Source: Pseudolabrys sp. Root1462 (GTDB lineage Bacteria; Pseudomonadota; Alphaproteobacteria; Rhizobiales; Xanthobacteraceae). Taken from it: DNA of 64,000 nucleotides. Below are positions 63,244-64,000 of the stretch, in pieces. The stretch lies in NCBI RefSeq assembly GCF_001426945.1, contig NZ_LMFS01000001.1:1678741-1742740 (forward strand), read 5' to 3'. Both the position numbers and the translations under genes were made by a program. The notes beneath the pieces were generated by a model that saw only the letters and a program-made list of their open reading frames with translations, was not told the DNA's origin and searched no databases. Each line of letters starts with the position of its first letter. Positions within the stretch are counted from its first letter, which is position 1.

Positions 63244-63455
63244 GCAACCGAATCGGCGACGTAGAGGGAGGACTCTTCGTCCGTGGCATTGCGGTACTGC
63301 CACTTGCGATCGGTGCCGCGACGTCTCATTAAAATTCCGCCGGTGAGAATGCTGCCGGCTGTATCCCGATAAGTGACCAGCGGGGCCGGCGCGAAAGGTT
63401 GCCATTCGTGCGCGCCGAAACTTAGGCGGCGAAGGAAGCCGATTAGCTTGTTCAT
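63240..63455 (-). CDS. Small hypothetical protein, leftward pair gene 2
   Basis: 71 aa, ATGA overlap with the upstream partner. Basic, with GAHEWQPFAPAPLVTYRDTA and a WQYRNATDEESSLYVADSVA ending. Its own stop overlaps that of the spike gene. Function unknown. Confidence 0.65.
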   Translation of the reverse strand: MNKLIGFLRRLSFGAHEWQPFAPAPLVTYRDTAGSILTGGILMRRRGTDRKWQYRNATDEESSLYVADSVA

Positions 63456-63661
63456 GGCGCGTGCCAGAAGTCGGCACGGTCGATAATGCGCTTTGATGTG
63501 GTCGCGCTACCGCTCGGGGCGCAATCGGTAACGAGCGGAAGCACTGCATCGCAGACCGGCCGGGCTGGCATGATCGAGGCCGCGGCAGCCATGAGCAGCG
63601 CAATTGCGCAGACGGCTATGGCGACGGCGCCATGCCATTGCGGCAGTCGATTGTGAAGCAT
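63452..63661 (-). CDS. Small membrane or secreted protein, leftward pair gene 1
   Basis: 69 aa. One hydrophobic helix (GAVAIAVCAIALLMAAAASI) near the N-terminus, then a polar tail with two Cys (ARPVCDAVLPLVTDC), so it is a single-span or exported peptide. It has its own predicted promoter and a structured leader. It may be a lysogenic-conversion (moron) gene. Confidence 0.65.
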   Translation of the reverse strand: MLHNRLPQWHGAVAIAVCAIALLMAAAASIMPARPVCDAVLPLVTDCAPSGSATTSKRIIDRADFWHAP

Positions 63662-63869
63662 TTGCGGGCCCTATCTTCGCGCCGGCCCGGCTGGTGCCGG
63701 GCGGGTGAAATTCGGCGAAGATAGGATGCCGACCCCGCTTATTCCCCGAAGGGTGTTTTATTCGGCGGGCCGCCCAACATAGGGAGCGTGCTCTGGTAGC
63801 ACGCCACCTACGCCGGGTGGATTCCTATCTTCGCTTAGGCCGCAACCGGATTTCACGCCAGAAGGGCCG
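63662..63869 (-). promoter_or_regulatory. Structured leader with three mutually complementary segments
   Basis: Read on the minus strand: segment a (63834-63823) is GCGAAGATAGGA, segment b (63726-63715) is TCCTATCTTCGC, and segment c (63680-63669) is GCGAAGATAGGG. b is perfectly complementary to a (12 bp) and pairs with 11 bp of c. c ends 7 nt before the ATG and contains the only plausible ribosome site (TAGGG). Extra hairpins lie at 63685-63702 (7-bp stem), 63787-63803 (6 bp), 63804-63820 (5 bp) and 63748-63767 (5 bp). Switch behaviour is inferred. Confidence 0.55.
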
Positions 63870-63875
63870 GGACGG

Positions 63876-63905
63876 AATATAGCACCCTCAATCCTGCCGT
63901 GTGAA
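63876..63905 (-). promoter_or_regulatory. Predicted promoter for the leftward gene pair
   Basis: On the minus strand TTCACA (63905-63900), an 18-bp spacer and TATATT (63881-63876) preceded by TGC, an extended -10. Initiation is expected near 63869, giving a leader of about 207 nt before the ATG at 63661. Confidence 0.55.
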
Positions 63906-64000
63906 CCTGGTTATTGGCACGCGATATCCGGACGGAAACTGTGAATCTCTGGAATCCCTTAGCCTGTGAATTGCTGGTTTTTACGCCGCCTCCCGGCGGC

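Larger units (their letters stand above)
30470..64000. mobile_element. Temperate tailed prophage (HK97-type head, siphovirus tail), right end outside window
   Basis: From the integrase at the left to the window edge the genes are continuous phage modules: integrase/HTH on the left arm, an immunity switch, replication, a NusG-like candidate late regulator, terminase, portal, protease, capsid, connectors, tail tube, tape measure and tail tip. Gene packing (ATGA overlaps) and module order are those of lambda/HK97-like prophages. No holin, endolysin or attR is visible before 64000, and no duplicated attachment core was found. The left boundary is therefore only bracketed between the GNAT gene start (30404) and the integrase stop (30491). 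Confidence 0.93.

Overview
The window looks like a chromosomal segment of a GC-rich alphaproteobacterium of the order Hyphomicrobiales (Bradyrhizobiaceae/Xanthobacteraceae type). The basis is its high GC, the protein flavour, and the gene sets hppA, DUF177-plsX-fabH-ihfA-merR, and a WcaJ/GumC-type exopolysaccharide locus. No ribosomal RNA or marker gene fixes the genus.

Region 1 (1-10.4 kb) is housekeeping and central metabolism. It holds a K+-independent proton-pumping pyrophosphatase, the BamE lipoprotein, a cytochrome bc1 assembly chaperone, DUF177, PlsX, FabH, IHF-alpha, a MerR-type regulator, and an enoyl-CoA hydratase/3-hydroxyacyl-CoA dehydrogenase pair. Region 2 (10.4-22.5 kb) holds two uptake/catabolism clusters with their own regulators. 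The first is a LysR gene divergent from an ABC importer and an Ldh-family dehydrogenase. The second is a GntR gene divergent from a six-gene operon: Asp-box propeller protein, divergent SDR, an NMT1/THI5-type ABC importer and a small ferredoxin-fold-like protein. A tRNA-Pro(GGG) follows. Region 3 (22.6-30.4 kb) is a surface-polysaccharide locus: polymerase/ligase, initiating phosphoglycosyl transferase, GT4 glycosyltransferase, Wzc/GumC-like chain-length protein with a degenerate kinase domain, and a GNAT/FemAB-like protein.

Region 4 (about 30.47 kb to the right edge) is the left and central part of a temperate tailed prophage. Its left part reads leftward: integrase, HTH (possible excisionase), HNH, RHH and small genes. 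An immunity region at 34.7-35.75 kb has a repressor and a Cro-like gene. Four clear 17-bp dyad operators, plus a weak fifth, lie in the two intergenic regions that flank the repressor block, in a lambda OL/OR-like layout. Rightward early genes include a MazG-like protein, an MT-A70 methyltransferase, a LexA-like DNA-binding protein, and O- and P-like replication genes with an iteron cluster inside the O-like gene. They end with a NusG-like protein. Three consecutive intrinsic terminators separate it from the late genes, so the NusG-like protein is a good candidate for the late antiterminator. The late genes are HK97-type head genes (TerS, TerL, portal, ClpP-like protease, capsid) followed by a siphovirus tail whose tip genes follow the order seen in the Rhodobacter gene transfer agent. 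No holin, endolysin or right attachment site is visible, so the prophage probably continues past 64 kb.

At the far right, two small genes run against the late genes. Their roughly 207-nt leader contains three mutually complementary 11-12 nt segments, arranged so that one pairing would bury the start region and the other would free it. This leader, the operator set and the NusG/terminator arrangement are the three observations most worth testing. All functional calls are from reading the sequence; no database searches were run.
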